Of a DNA stretch of 64,000 bases, positions 1-10,607 are shown piece after piece. Source of the DNA: Jacaranda mimosifolia (Eukaryota > Streptophyta > Magnoliopsida > Lamiales > Bignoniaceae); the NCBI GenBank assembly GCA_018894105.1, contig CM032129.1, forward strand, positions 18,131,468 to 18,195,467. The letters run 5' to 3'. The notes under the pieces were generated by a model that did no database searches, was not told where the DNA came from, and saw only the letters and a program-made list of their open reading frames with translations. Made by a program: the position numbers and the translations under genes. How positions within the stretch are numbered: position 1 is the stretch's first letter; each line of letters starts with the position of its first letter.

Positions 1-418
1 TGGCATATCAAATCTTCTACTCATCAGGGTAACGCAGATTTCTAAATATCTTTTCCAAGCTCTTAACCCACATCTCAACTTTTCTATTATCAGGTTTTCC
101 TAAGAATTTTGGAGGTTGCAGCCGGAGGAATTAATCTAAAGCTCGATCTTCTACAGGTTCTTCAACATTTTCTGCTCAGTTACAAAATCGTATAAATTGG
201 TGCCACATCTGAAACATGTGCTATGCTTGTTGGCCCGCATCTGGTTGATTAGCATAAGGGGTTTGTGAAACCACTTCTTCTGGCAAATTTTGTAGATCAA
301 TTGGTGCTCTCTGTCTAGGAACACGCTGTGCAGCAGCCCATGTCCCAGGCGGTCTTCCTCTATCCCGCCGACCTACTCGAGGCAATTTAGGTACATATGA
401 GCCCTCATAAGATGCCAT
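1..418 (-). pseudogene. Ty3/gypsy gag, 5' part, cut by window edge
   Basis: Start of the capsid (gag) gene of a plant Ty3/gypsy retrotransposon, read leftwards. An open stretch of 65 codons begins at 418 (MASYEGSYVPKLP) and is rich in Arg, Pro and Gln, as is usual for the N-terminal part of plant gypsy gag. Beyond its stop, other frames keep gag-like blocks such as CNLQNS, NLIIEKLRCGLRAWKRYLEI and YLEICVTLMS, which look like the conserved region before the capsid domain (PPKF, then DW or MW, then LE.IF). Frame changes and stops make it a pseudogene. It lies about 380 bp inside the primer-binding site and LTR to its right, which fixes orientation. The rest of gag and pol is outside the window. 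A chromovirus (Tekay/Del-like) is likely but not shown, since no integrase chromodomain can be seen. Confidence 0.7.
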
Positions 419-796
419 TATCTTCCCTAGATCATCCTCAACTCCTTCTTACTGATTGCTGCTAAGATTACATAATGACATCTAAAGTTAGTATCGAAAT
501 TGTTAATCACACAGATATAGTTACAAAATAGTTAACAAATCAGACCAAGTTCAGAAAACGGCGGTCAAATCATTTAGGGTTAACTAGAAACTTCCATTAC
601 CACCCAAAGCTCATTCCTAATTCATGCTTGGCTAATCGCACATAAATAACCAAAGTTCTTTCTTCAATTTAAGGGCCAAGTTTCGTTCCTAGAAGTAAAG
701 TCTACAACTAGTCAGCTACCCTATATATAGTCCCCTACTTCCTACAGACTCATCATATACCCCCTTAATACTCATTTACCTAGGTCATTGTCAAAC

Positions 797-812
797 CTAG
801 GCTCCGATACCA
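797..812 (-). other. Primer-binding site (tRNA-iMet type)
   Basis: On the minus strand the LTR is followed after three bases by TGGTATCGGAGCC, one mismatch from TGGTATCAGAGCC, the usual plant initiator-Met tRNA primer site. It fixes the LTR inner edge at 816. The leader between here and the gag start (419-796) holds no gene. Confidence 0.8.
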
Positions 813-815
813 CCC

Positions 816-3610
816 TATAACACCTCGACTCAGGACAGTACCCAAGCTGAGGAGCGACTAATTCATTCTTAAATATAATTCAAATAATAACTGGGAAACC
901 TATAATTTTACCATCTCAAAGGAGAACAAGTCATCCTAGCCCAAAAGAACATTTCATAGAGCAAAATATATACATTCCCATAACATTCTTTATGTAGTTT
1001 TGTCTAGATCAGGTGTTGACTATATACACAACCATGACACCTAATCCATTACAAGATAGCATCCAAACCCAAAGGCATGAACTCTAGATTCTCACTCGGT
1101 CCTGCTTGGAAAACAAATAACAACAAAAGAGGGTAAGTCCTAAGGACTTAGTAAGGGAAAAGAAAATAATAAAATTTAAAAGGAAAGTTAACGAGGTACA
1201 ACTATTGATGAACAACTTAACAACAACAAAAAGGAAAATGATAGATGACAATTAAAGACAGTTCGATAACAGTAAGAGTTCCAACATAAATCAACATTGT
1301 ACCAGATATACATGATATCAATTTAACAGACTGTATAAATACTATTACCGGACGTCGGTACAGTAGGAATAATGCATCCTTATTGCTCCATTGCTCGAGC
1401 ACTCAACTCGGCGGGTCATTAACTTATCTTCTGGCATGGTCGATAGCATGCCAAATCCCAACACTCACAGTTAGCTACCTGTAAGTCAGGATTTTTGGTG
1501 GGTTCTAGCCAGAAAGACCTATGTTCGTCGGTCCGTTCTGCCCGACCGTCTTTTGGACCTAGTTCCCGAGCCCATACCCCCTTGTGGCGTCCCTCCGGGT
1601 GAAAACCGCCCATGGCGTCCCATGAGTTTGAAACTGCCCATGGCGTCCCATGGGTTGAATGATATAATACCAACAGATAAAATTTTAACCTTTAGATAAT
1701 AACATGAATAGAGCAAGATATAATCTGAACATTAATATACTGGCTAGCAAGGCCATTCTGGAATAATAATCTAAGTATTCCGCTAGAAAGGCACTTAGCT
1801 AATACAACCGATATATATAACGAACTCAAATGTATTTACAAGATTTCTTGAACAACTAACATGATAGAAAATGAACAAGAAATACAGGGGTCAGCCGGCA
1901 AGGTTGAGGAATGCAAGGAACAAAATTGAATACTATGATAAAAGTTCTGGATGCCAAAACAGACAGAAATCAGAATCATAACAGAAATAACCCTCACAAC
2001 GGTGTCCGAATCAGATAACAGAATATCAAAGAGATCTTAACCGATCAAAGATTTCAATAACAGTATAGTCAGTTCAAAAATAGTAACTCACACAAGGGTT
2101 TATTACAATAAAGAGTAGCTTATACAAGGCAAAAACCAAAACGATAGACCCTTACCTCCAAAAGCCTCAAAAGGCAGCTACAGTCAATGACCAACTGATC
2201 CACAATTTCCTGCTCTTCGTCACCTAACCACGAGAGTGATTTACTTATTAAAACCCATATTCAACCAAGATAAGCTTCAATAATTAAAACCCTACTAATA
2301 ACCACTTAATTAACTTGACATAAGACTTCGTACGGAATTATCATTAAGAAATACTCTTAAAAATACGGCTAATTGACTATCCATTATAGGGTTCTTATGA
2401 TACGAGCAATAGATATAATCAATTTAATTCTATATCAATATCCTAAGTAGTAATAATAAGCTACTTAATTTAATAACCCAATTATTGACATTAAGGTCCA
2501 GTTTTCCAAATTTAGGGTTTCTCTAACTCAATAATTCCCTAATTATCACATTTGATACAATTTTGGGTCCAAAATCCAACATCAACCACGCATGAAACAT
2601 TCTCACTACCTAACATAATTCGGAATTGATTATTCAAAGGTACAAGAGATTTAAATGAATGAAAATGTATAAAAACCCTAATCTCAATACCAATCTTTAC
2701 CTAGAAACACACAATCGAGACCTCAAAACCATAGACCGATCACACCACCGCGACCACCGCGATGAGGAGAAGATTCTATTTGAGAGCCGTCGTCGCGCTA
2801 CCGCCGCCAGCCACAGTCTCTGAAAAATATCAAAACTACTACCAGTCACTGCGTTGCGTCCTCCTGAGTCCAACAATACAATTGGTTTTCAGTTTTGAGG
2901 CCAAAATGGTCGTCAATCGTGGTTAGCAACCTCAACACCACTTTTCTGCCGCTATGTCTGTAACTCAAATTTCCATCGCCACCGCCGCCACCGCGTTACT
3001 CCTCCATGCAAGGCCGCGAGCTCACTCCTTGAACCAAGGACTTCCAAAAACACGGCCCAGACTGCCCCTCCGATGCTGCCCTGCCATGGGTCGTCACTTA
3101 CCGCCGCGCCTAGTTTTCTAGGTTTCCAAAATTGAAGAGTTTCGCTGATTCTAGGTTGTGTATGTGTTGGCAATGGGGTTGCTGGGGGTGATGAGAGGTA
3201 GTTGGTGGTGTTGAATGGGGGAGATGTTCGCCGGTGATGGCTGTTAGTGATGGTGAGAAAAATAAGAAAGAGAGAAAGATAGTTCGGTGGTGGTGAAGAA
3301 AAATGAAGAAGATGGAGAAGAAAGAAGAAAACATGTCTTTTATAAATTTATAATTGCAATTTAGTCCTTAGTATATATTAAGTTGATCAAATTAAGTCTT
3401 CCAATTAATAAAATAACATATAAACCCTAGTTGACTAGGGAAGTTCCATGCAAGTCCCTAACTTTTCAAATTTTAGTTCAATTAGGTTTTAAAAATTTAC
3501 AAATTGACCCCAATTAAAAAAATAATATTTAATTAATCAAAAATTCATAAAAATAAAATGATAATGTATAAATTCATACTAATCATGAGATATTTGTCAG
3601 GGGTGTTACA
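816..3610 (-). mobile_element. 5' LTR of minus-strand Ty3/gypsy element (2.8 kb)
   Basis: The outer edge on the minus strand starts TGTAACACCCC (position 3610) and the inner edge ends GGTGTTATA (816), giving the inverted ends TGTAACACC/GGTGTTAcA with one changed base. The primer site follows at once. About 2.8 kb is long for an LTR but in the range of Tekay/Del-type chromoviruses. The part just downstream of a TATA box (minus strand, near 3340) is CT-rich and then codon-like and GC-rich (2740-3110), in contrast with the AT-rich remainder. Small ORFs within it (for example 1419-1673, 3110-3334) have no supported function. The target duplication cannot be tested because the other LTR is outside the window. 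Confidence 0.75.
3337..3346 (-). promoter_or_regulatory. LTR TATA box
   Basis: TTTATAAAAG on the minus strand, about 265 bp inside the LTR start and followed by a CT-rich stretch typical of a plant transcript start. This implies a short U3 and a very long R-U5. Inferred from sequence only. Confidence 0.45.
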
Positions 3611-4672
3611 AAAAAAATGTGATATAAAAAGAAAATTAAAATTTCTACTTTAATTATTTAATTAAATTTATATATAGGGTGCATTGATGAATAGAATCTA
3701 AATTTCAATTTAAATTGCAAAACTAAGTGGGTTGAATCATATATTCCTATTCATGTGGCAATAGGCAGTAGTATAGTGCATCTGTTGGCCAATAAAAATT
3801 TTAATATACTATTATAGAAAGAAAAATTGTTTTGTATCTAAAATTAAAGTTATTTTTGTTCTTTTACATAATTTGTCCTTCTAATTATTTCAATAACAAA
3901 AAATGACAATGTAGTTTGAAGGATAAATAGGAGAATTCAGCATAAAAAAGATAATTTGGATAACAGTTTATCAATATTCCAAATTTATCCTTTAAATTAT
4001 CCTTTAGATATGATGATTCAATAAGGTTACAATTGTATTTTTCATAAAATTTACAAATCCACAATCCATATTATGATATGTGCACTACAATTTTTATAAC
4101 ATAAAATAAATAAAATATTTATTTATCTTCTCAGATTTATTATAATTTTTAATATTTTAAATGTAGTTGTTTAAAATTTTAAGATAAATAAAAAACTAAA
4201 ATAAATAAAATATAATAGAAAGGGAAAAAAGTAAATAATTGAAGAGAGACAAAAAAAAAGTTATTACTTTAATAGTTATGAAGATTAAAAAATCATAATG
4301 AAAACAATTTAGAAAGAACACCTAAAAACACGCCAAAATAGGATTGATGTTTTAATTTATATGTATATATAGTATAGATATGACACTGAGCAACATGTAT
4401 TACTTTTCAATATTTTTCCTTCATAGAATCACACTAATCACTATTTTCTAAAATAATTAATTAATGTCATTAATAAAATATGGAATTCTAGTTAATAATT
4501 TTTTAATTTATAAATAAATTGTATTTATAGTTGATAATTATAGCAATCATATATATTCTAATTTCTAATTATCTCAACATATTGTAAATTCTAATTTTAT
4601 AAATATAAGTATATAACTTAAATTTTAAAGTATAATTTTAAGTTTCAAAATTGCCCCCAAGTCCCCAATGAC
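3611..4672. other. AT-rich intergenic DNA, nothing recognised
   Basis: Low-complexity A/T-rich sequence without ORFs of note, RNA genes or clear terminal repeats. Confidence 0.6.
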
Positions 4673-5120
4673 CACTACAACAAAATGCACTTCACGTAAC
4701 AAATAATTTGATAACAAAAAATAAATTCATTATCCTTTATAGTTAATTGTAATGAAATATAAGAATTTGTTAACCAAATGCTCATGTTGGGTAATCAAGA
4801 AAAACTCTTGTTACCTTTAAGTAATTTTTATTACGAAAAATGTTTGCTCTTTGGTAACTAAATACAAAGTTGTTACTAATATAAAATGTTGTTACAAATA
4901 ATATTTCTCATCATTTTTGAAGATTTATTTGTAAAAAAAGTTCACACCTTTTATAACTCTAGCAAAATCATTACAAACACAATGTATTGTAACAAATATT
5001 TTAGTTACTAAAGTTAAATTTACTTCTCTCCAAAATATCTTGCAGCCATAATTTGTCATATTATTATGGTAACCAATTCTTTTATTACTAAATTTTATTC
5101 GTAATTAAATTAAATTCCTA
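4673..5120 (+). mobile_element. CACTA-like transposon end with subterminal repeats
   Basis: The stretch opens with CACTACAACAAAATG, the form of terminus found on plant CACTA (En/Spm) elements. It is followed by many short repeats of GTTAC/GTAAC type in both orientations (near 4692, 4805, 4855, 4892, 4998, 5073), as expected of a subterminal transposase-binding region. No matching far end (TTGTTGTAGTG) with a 3 bp target duplication was found, and the element has no coding capacity, so it is a decayed or deleted non-autonomous copy. The right limit is a guess. Confidence 0.4.
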
Positions 5121-5279
5121 GCCATAATATTTGTTTCTCTAAAAAATATATTTAACCCCTAAATTTATTTCAAATTTTATTCCACATAAATATAGTTCCT
5201 TTTAAAAATAAATTGATCATCACATAAAAAGTGAATTGAGCTTAACAACTTATGTAAATTAAAGAAAGACCAAATGTTC

Positions 5280-7560
5280 TAGTTGGGCTTTCCTTTATAT
5301 TTCAAATTGGGCTTCTTTTATCTAAATTCAAGAGGGCCTTTCTTTTAATTGTGCTTTCTTGATGCAAATTAAAGCCTATAAAAACATTGGTGAATTGAGC
5401 ACTACAACTTTCTTTAATATAAATTAATCAATTATTTAGTTAATTTTGAATTAGGCTTGAGCAAGGTCTTGTTAACAAGTTAGTTTAACCTCATTTTCAA
5501 TTAATTGAGCGATTGAAGTTCCTTTAACTTTGGCTTCATATAAATTTAAAGTAATAGTCAAGCATGCTTCACAAATTGATTTGCAAGAATTAGAGTTCTC
5601 AATTTTTTAGTGAATTGGTGAAACAAGCTTTGTTTAAAAATTAGTCTTCATATTGATTTATAGAATAATTTAATTTCATTCCACCAACTTATTTCTATGA
5701 GTTGGACTTCACTCATATTAATGTATAGGAAAATGTGACTGGGTTTCACGAAGCTATTTTTAAGATTGATGCTTCACCAATTTTTTAGTAAATTAATCAA
5801 ATGGACTTTGTTTAAAATTGGTTTCCACATTCATTTATAAAATAATCTAATAGGGTTTCACTAACAATTTTTTAAGAATTGGGCATCACTAATTTTGTAG
5901 TGAATTGTGAAGTTGGTTTATTTAAGAATGTGTCTTTAAATTAATTTAGTGAATAATATATTTGGGCTTTGATAGATATTTTTAAGAGTTAGGCTTCATT
6001 AATATTTTGTAATTTTATGAAGTGAGCTCTATTTAAAAACTTTGCTTCATATTAATTGTAAAATAATTTAATTGAATTTTATCAACTTATTTTTAATAAT
6101 TGAACTTTACTAATTTTTAAGTGAATTGATGAAGAATGAACATTTAAAAATTGGGCTTCACATTAATTTATAGAAGAATCTAATTGGGATTTACCAAATT
6201 ACTTTTAAGAATTGTGCTTCACCAATTTTTTTAGGACTGTCAGTGGGTCGATTTGGATCGGATTAATCATATCTGAATCTAAATCCAAATCCGATTCTGA
6301 TTATCAAAATTTATATCCGAATCCGACCCGATATTCTATAAGATATTTGTTGATCAGTACCATATCTGAATTTGATGAATATTCAAAATTCAATAAAAAA
6401 ATTTGACTCAATTTAATATTTTTTCTTTTTTTTTAAGATTGTAAATAAAAATATTGTATTTATAAAGTAAATTTACTTCATATTTGAATTTTTAACAATT
6501 TTTCATTATATATTAATCCAAAAGTTAAATATTTGAATACTAAACCCCTATTTCACATTATATTAACACATAGATGAACTACTATACATTACTATATTTG
6601 ATATTTTATTAGTATTCTTTTTTTTTTTTAGGTTAAAGACTCAATATTAATAGCAAAATATAAACGCTAATATAAATATCAGGACAACATAATATATAAA
6701 ATTTATTTTAAAATCATTATTAATATTATATATAAGAGTATTAATTTAATAAAAAAATTATTAAGGTTTGGATTCGAATCTTTAATGGATTGGATTACTT
6801 AATTCTGTATCCAATCCACTTATTTCGAATTATGGATATTTATAATTAGATCTAATCCATCAAATATTTTAATTAAATAAAAATTCTAAATTTTGGATCA
6901 ATTAATTCAGATCGGATTCGAATTAAAATTCAATCCATTGACAACCCTAAATTTTTTAGTAAATTGATCATGTTACTTTTAAGGATTGAGCTTTACCAAG
7001 TTACTTGTAATTGTTGGGCTTCATCAATGTTTTGTAATGTTATGAAGTGGGCCATATTTAAAAACTTTATTTTATATTAATTATAAAATAATTTAATTGA
7101 GTTTCATCAACTTATTTTAATAATTGAGCTTTACTAATTTTTAAGTGAATTGATGAAGAAAATATTTTTAAAAATTGGGCTTCACATTAATTTATAAAAG
7201 ATTATAATGGAGGTTTACCAAGCTACTTTTAAGAATTGTGCCTCACCAATTTTCTAGTAAATTGACCCAGAGGATTTTGTTTAAAAATTTTTCTTCACAT
7301 TAATTTGTAGAACAATTTAATTAGGCTTCACCAACATCTTTTCATAAATTATTGGGCTTCACTATTTTATTTTTTATTTTTTTGTAAATTGATAGAGTGG
7401 GCTTTATTTGAACATTGAACTTCACATTAATTTATAGAATAATCCAATTGAGTTTCACCAATATCTTTTAAAGAATTGTGCTTCTTTAATTTCTTATTAA
7501 ATTGATCAAGTGGGCTTTCTTAGGCTTCATATATAATTTAATAAACAATGTAAATTTAGG
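5280..7560. repeat. Degenerate tandem repeat field (unit about 115 bp)
   Basis: A core of the form GGGCTTCAC, ATTAATTTATAGAATAAT, TTTCACCAA, TTTTTAAGAATTG, GGCTTCACTAATTTT, AGTGAATTGATGAAG, then GGGCTTTGTTTAAAAATT recurs roughly every 110-120 bp, with many substitutions and small indels. A longer block is repeated with higher similarity: about 5990-6231 resembles about 7012-7255. The field is interrupted at 6232-6949 by a hAT-like element. No coding frame is conserved between units, so this is an old satellite or minisatellite remnant rather than a gene. Confidence 0.6.
6232..6949. mobile_element. Non-autonomous hAT-like element (718 bp)
   Basis: The left end starts TAGGACTGTCAGTGG and the right end, read in reverse, TAGGGTTGTCAATGG, forming imperfect terminal inverted repeats of the hAT type. 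Both sides carry the same 8 bp, AATTTTTT, at 6224-6231 and 6950-6957, a perfect target duplication of the length hAT elements make. Removing element and one duplicate rejoins the surrounding GGGCTTCAC repeat. Subterminal blocks (GGATCGGATTAATC near the left, GATTAATTCAGATCGGATTCG near the right) are also inverted. No transposase ORF exists inside; the 64-codon ORF at 6212-6406 crosses the left edge and is chance. Confidence 0.8.
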
Positions 7561-7832
7561 CAGCAATGGATTTTCGTCCCTACCATAACTTTGAATAGTC
7601 CAAAATTTGACTTCATACAACTAGTAACTATTTTATTTTTTACTACTATTAAATGACAATGTTATTTAATTATTAAATATAGTTTTATATTTGTAAACTT
7701 AATTTTATCCCCATATTCATAATTGAATAGTAAAACAAGTTTTGTTTCATATCCAGATTTGACATTGAATTTTATTTTTAATATAATAAAATTGTACTTC
7801 AATTAATTTTCATTAAATAATTATATTATAAC
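7561..7832. other. AT-rich spacer, nothing recognised
   Basis: AT-rich DNA between the repeat field and the plastid insert, with no supported feature. Confidence 0.5.
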
Positions 7833-8320
7833 TAAAAGCCACCTACAGAAGCTTTACGCCCAATCATTCTGGATAACGCTTGCATCCTCTGTCTTACCAC
7901 GGCTGCTGGCACAAAGTTAGCTGATGCTTATTCCCCAAATACTGTCATTACTTCTTCTCTGGGAAAAGAAGTTCACGACCCGAGGGCCTTCTACCTCCAT
8001 GTGGCAATGCTCAGTTAGGCTTTCACCTATTGCAGAAAATTCCCCACTGCTGTCTCCCGTAGAAGTCTAGTTGTATCTCAATCTCAGTGTGCTGATCATC
8101 CTCTCGGACTAGCTCTGATCATCGCCTTGGTAAGTTATTGCCTCACCAACTAGCTAATCAAATGCAAGCCCCTCCTTGGGCGGATTCCTCATTTTGCTCT
8201 CCAGCCTATGGGGTATTAGCAACCCTGTCCGCCACTGGAAACACCACTTCCCATCCGACTTGCTTGTGTTAAGCATGCTACCAGCGTTTATCATGAGCCA
8301 AGATCGAACTCTCCATGAGA
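7833..8320 (-). pseudogene. rrn16: Plastid 16S rRNA (rrn16) 5' part, degraded
   Basis: Read on the minus strand this is the 5' third of plastid 16S rRNA. It starts at the mature 5' end TCTCATGG (8320), passes the universal 5' GAGTTCGAT block (here followed by CTTGGCTCA), and reaches the 530-loop sequence GTGCCAGCAGCC (near 7907, here with a C-to-T type change in the next bases) before stopping at about E. coli position 590. About 50-55 nt, the helix after the GGGTATTAGCA block, is deleted around 8222. Substitutions such as TTATCC to ATATCC-type changes are spread throughout. As a truncated nuclear copy without plastid promoters it should have no ribosomal role. Confidence 0.88.
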
Positions 8321-8550
8321 TTCATAGTTGCATTACTTATAGCTTCCTTGTTCGTAGACAAAGTGGCTTCAGAATTGTCTTTCATTTGAAGGCATAACTT
8401 GTATCCATGCGCTTCATATTCGCCCGGAGTTCGATCCCAGAAATATAGCCATCCCTACCTCCTCATGTCAATCGCACGAGTCTGTTATCCCTTCTCATTG
8501 AATCACGATGGGGGAGCAAATCCAAATAGAAAAACTCACATTATTAGGTT
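8321..8550 (-). other. Plastid trnV-rrn16 spacer (part of the NUPT)
   Basis: Matches the plastid region just upstream of rrn16, including the rRNA operon promoter area, with mutations. It gives collinearity between the rrn16 and trnV pieces. ORFs at 8176-8397 and 8399-8611 on the plus strand are shadows. Confidence 0.75.
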
Positions 8551-8622
8551 TAGGGATAATCAGGCTCGAACTAATCACTTCCACCACGTCAAGGTGACAC
8601 TCTATTATTGAGTTATATCCCT
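8551..8622 (-). pseudogene. trnV-GAC: Plastid tRNA-Val (GAC) copy, mutated
   Basis: A 72 nt cloverleaf-length copy of plastid trnV-GAC. The acceptor strands AGGGATA and TATCCCT pair, the anticodon loop TTGACGT carries GAC, and the T-arm has GTTCGAGCC. The D-loop has lost its usual GG pair (CAGCGG changed to CAATAA) and a few other sites differ. It is embedded in the NUPT and lies upstream of the rrn16 copy in the plastid order. A nuclear transcript could in principle arise from its own internal promoter boxes, but the damaged A-box argues against function. Confidence 0.85.
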
Positions 8623-8678
8623 TCTCTGTCCCCATCGAGAAATAGAACTGACTAATCATAAGTCAAAGGGTTGAGATT

Positions 8679-10607
8679 GGCATTTAGATACAACTGATAT
8701 TACCTTCGATACGCCTTTCAAGGTGGCAACCTCAATAGTCATCTTTGGTGTATAAGGGCTTCGAAGCCAACATGAAAGCTAGAAATATCGCTAGAAAACT
8801 AGCCATATAGAGTTGGGTAAGTGGTGGCAACGAAAAGGCTTTAAAGCCTGTTTGGCAGTGAATGGGGTAGGATAAAATGAAAAAGAATAGTATTTGAATC
8901 AGGGCAGGCTAAGAGGGCCCTATGTAGTCTTTCTTTTCATGGGTGGTAGGCAGAGAATTACAATCTCATAATTAAACAAAAACTAACTTATTTGAAATTA
9001 GAAAATAATATTATAATTAATTGCACAAAAATAACTTTAATGATATTATTCATTATAAAAAAATTATTTAAAGAACAAATAATTAAGCTTTTTTACAATT
9101 AAAGAAAGATATCACAGCAGAAAAGAAGCTTTCTCCCTAAATTGCCTTCTTACACTTATCTATCTTCTCCTTTGTGCTTTTTGGTAAGGTTTTTCTCCAT
9201 ATTATCTCTATTTTTGGGGGGAAAAAAAGAGAAAATAGAACCCTAGAAAACTTATCCCTCCCTCAAACATGAAAAAACTTATGAAAATATTGAAGAAATT
9301 GAAATTCAGTTGCTCAAAGAGTAGACGGTCACCGCAGTAAAAGTGAACCCACCAAGTGCGAAGCAACTTTTTGAAAAAAAAAAAAAAATTGGCTTACCAT
9401 AGAAGATGTAGAAACCGGTCTTCCTAAAGGTTTTAGGATACATATTGAAGGTTTGTTTCTTATTTTCGTTTTTTTATCAATTGGATTTAGGGTTTTGTTT
9501 ATACTTTGGATGTTTGTGTCTTTTTTAGGGATTGTGTGAAACTTGGGCCATTTGAGACATTTGTGGGGAGAAATAGAAGAAAATCACGTTTTGTTGGGCA
9601 TAGATTAAAAGTTCAAGTTTGAATAATTTTGGGGAGGTATGTTTTAAAACTCCTGCCATATGAGTTATTCTATTTTTATGATTTTTTATTTGGGATTACT
9701 ATGTTGATTTTTATTTTGTTTTAATATAATAGTTTTTAAAAAACAATGGGAAGAGTATTGTCAGTTTGGTTCGGATAATTGTGCTCATTTGCATTTAGTT
9801 GGTTGATTTCTCAATGTTAAACTGTAAGATCTGCTTTTCTTATCTTTTCTTTTTTTGTTGTGATGTCCAGGACAGTGGTGAAATAAAGAAGAATATCCTC
9901 AAACATATGATTACTACATAATTTCAATCACCATTGAATAGCTTGTAGCCTCGTAGCCTTGTATGTGAATAGTCAATCTGCTTTATGGATGAAATGGGCA
10001 ATCCCAAAATCCCCTCTAGGTTACATGATTGGCTCTCTTGGTGCTCCTTGTGAACCTTTATTTTGCCAAAAAAAATAAAATAAATAAGGTTAGTTTTTGC
10101 AATTAATAAAATAAGAAAAATGGGATAACTAAAAACTTAGATTGAGAAATCAGATAAGTTTTATTCTCGATGGCATGGATGGTATATATATATATATATA
10201 AACAACTTTTAAAGTTGTATCTGTATGACTAAGTATAATGTATTTACTCGGACATTTTCGAGTGATTTAAATACTAGAAAATAATTAATTTTATTTTTGA
10301 GAAACAGATTTTTTTAACAGAAACATTAATTAGTTTTAGAGTTTGGACCTTCTATTTGTGCTCTGCATTATAAATTTACTTCAAATATATAAATATTTCT
10401 TGAATACACTTAAGTTTGTACCATGTACAATTGATGGGTATGTTTAAAATTGATATGGTAGATAAAATGTGAAATTACCATCTTTATAACTGGTTCTAAG
10501 ATGCATAATTCATTTGAATTTTACTATGATTTCGCTAATATGTTCTATATCAGTAGCCATTTCCTGGTCCTCTCAATTCAAAAAAAAATTTTACTTCCTT
10601 TCTATGA
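8679..10607. other. AT-rich region with possible gene relics
   Basis: No intact gene. Two faint signals are noted. On the minus strand at 8732-8806 a 24-codon ORF opens with a signal-peptide-like stretch (MASFLAIFLAFMLASK) and ends at a stop; similarity of composition continues in another frame. On the plus strand, 9270-9450 holds short open stretches (MKKLMKILKKLKFSCSK, then ETGLPKGFRI) ending at an AAG/GTTTGT donor-like site, with an acceptor-like pyrimidine tract and CAG near 9870. These could be remnants of host exons but I recognise no family. A (TA)n run lies at 10183-10200. A GCCTGTTTGGCA motif at 8850 resembles a MITE end with no partner seen. Confidence 0.3.
10183..10200. repeat. (TA)9 microsatellite
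   Basis: Uninterrupted TA dinucleotide run of 9 units. Confidence 0.85.

Larger units (their letters stand above)
7833..8678 (-). other. Nuclear plastid DNA insert (NUPT)
   Basis: A stretch of about 845 bp matches, from memory, the plastid inverted-repeat segment trnV-GAC to rrn16 read on the minus strand, with the normal gene order and spacing. It sits in AT-rich nuclear DNA flanked by transposons, and it carries scattered substitutions and one internal deletion, so it is a decaying nuclear copy rather than plastid DNA. The right edge is placed where similarity to the trnV upstream region fades, after AAGTCAAAGGGTTGAGA. Confidence 0.85.

Noticed and set aside
1419..1716. Overlapping minus-strand ORFs in the long LTR
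   Set aside because: They lie inside the LTR, have no known motif and overlap each other in different frames.
8176..8611. Plus-strand ORFs across the plastid insert
   Set aside because: They are complements of rrn16, spacer and trnV sequence.
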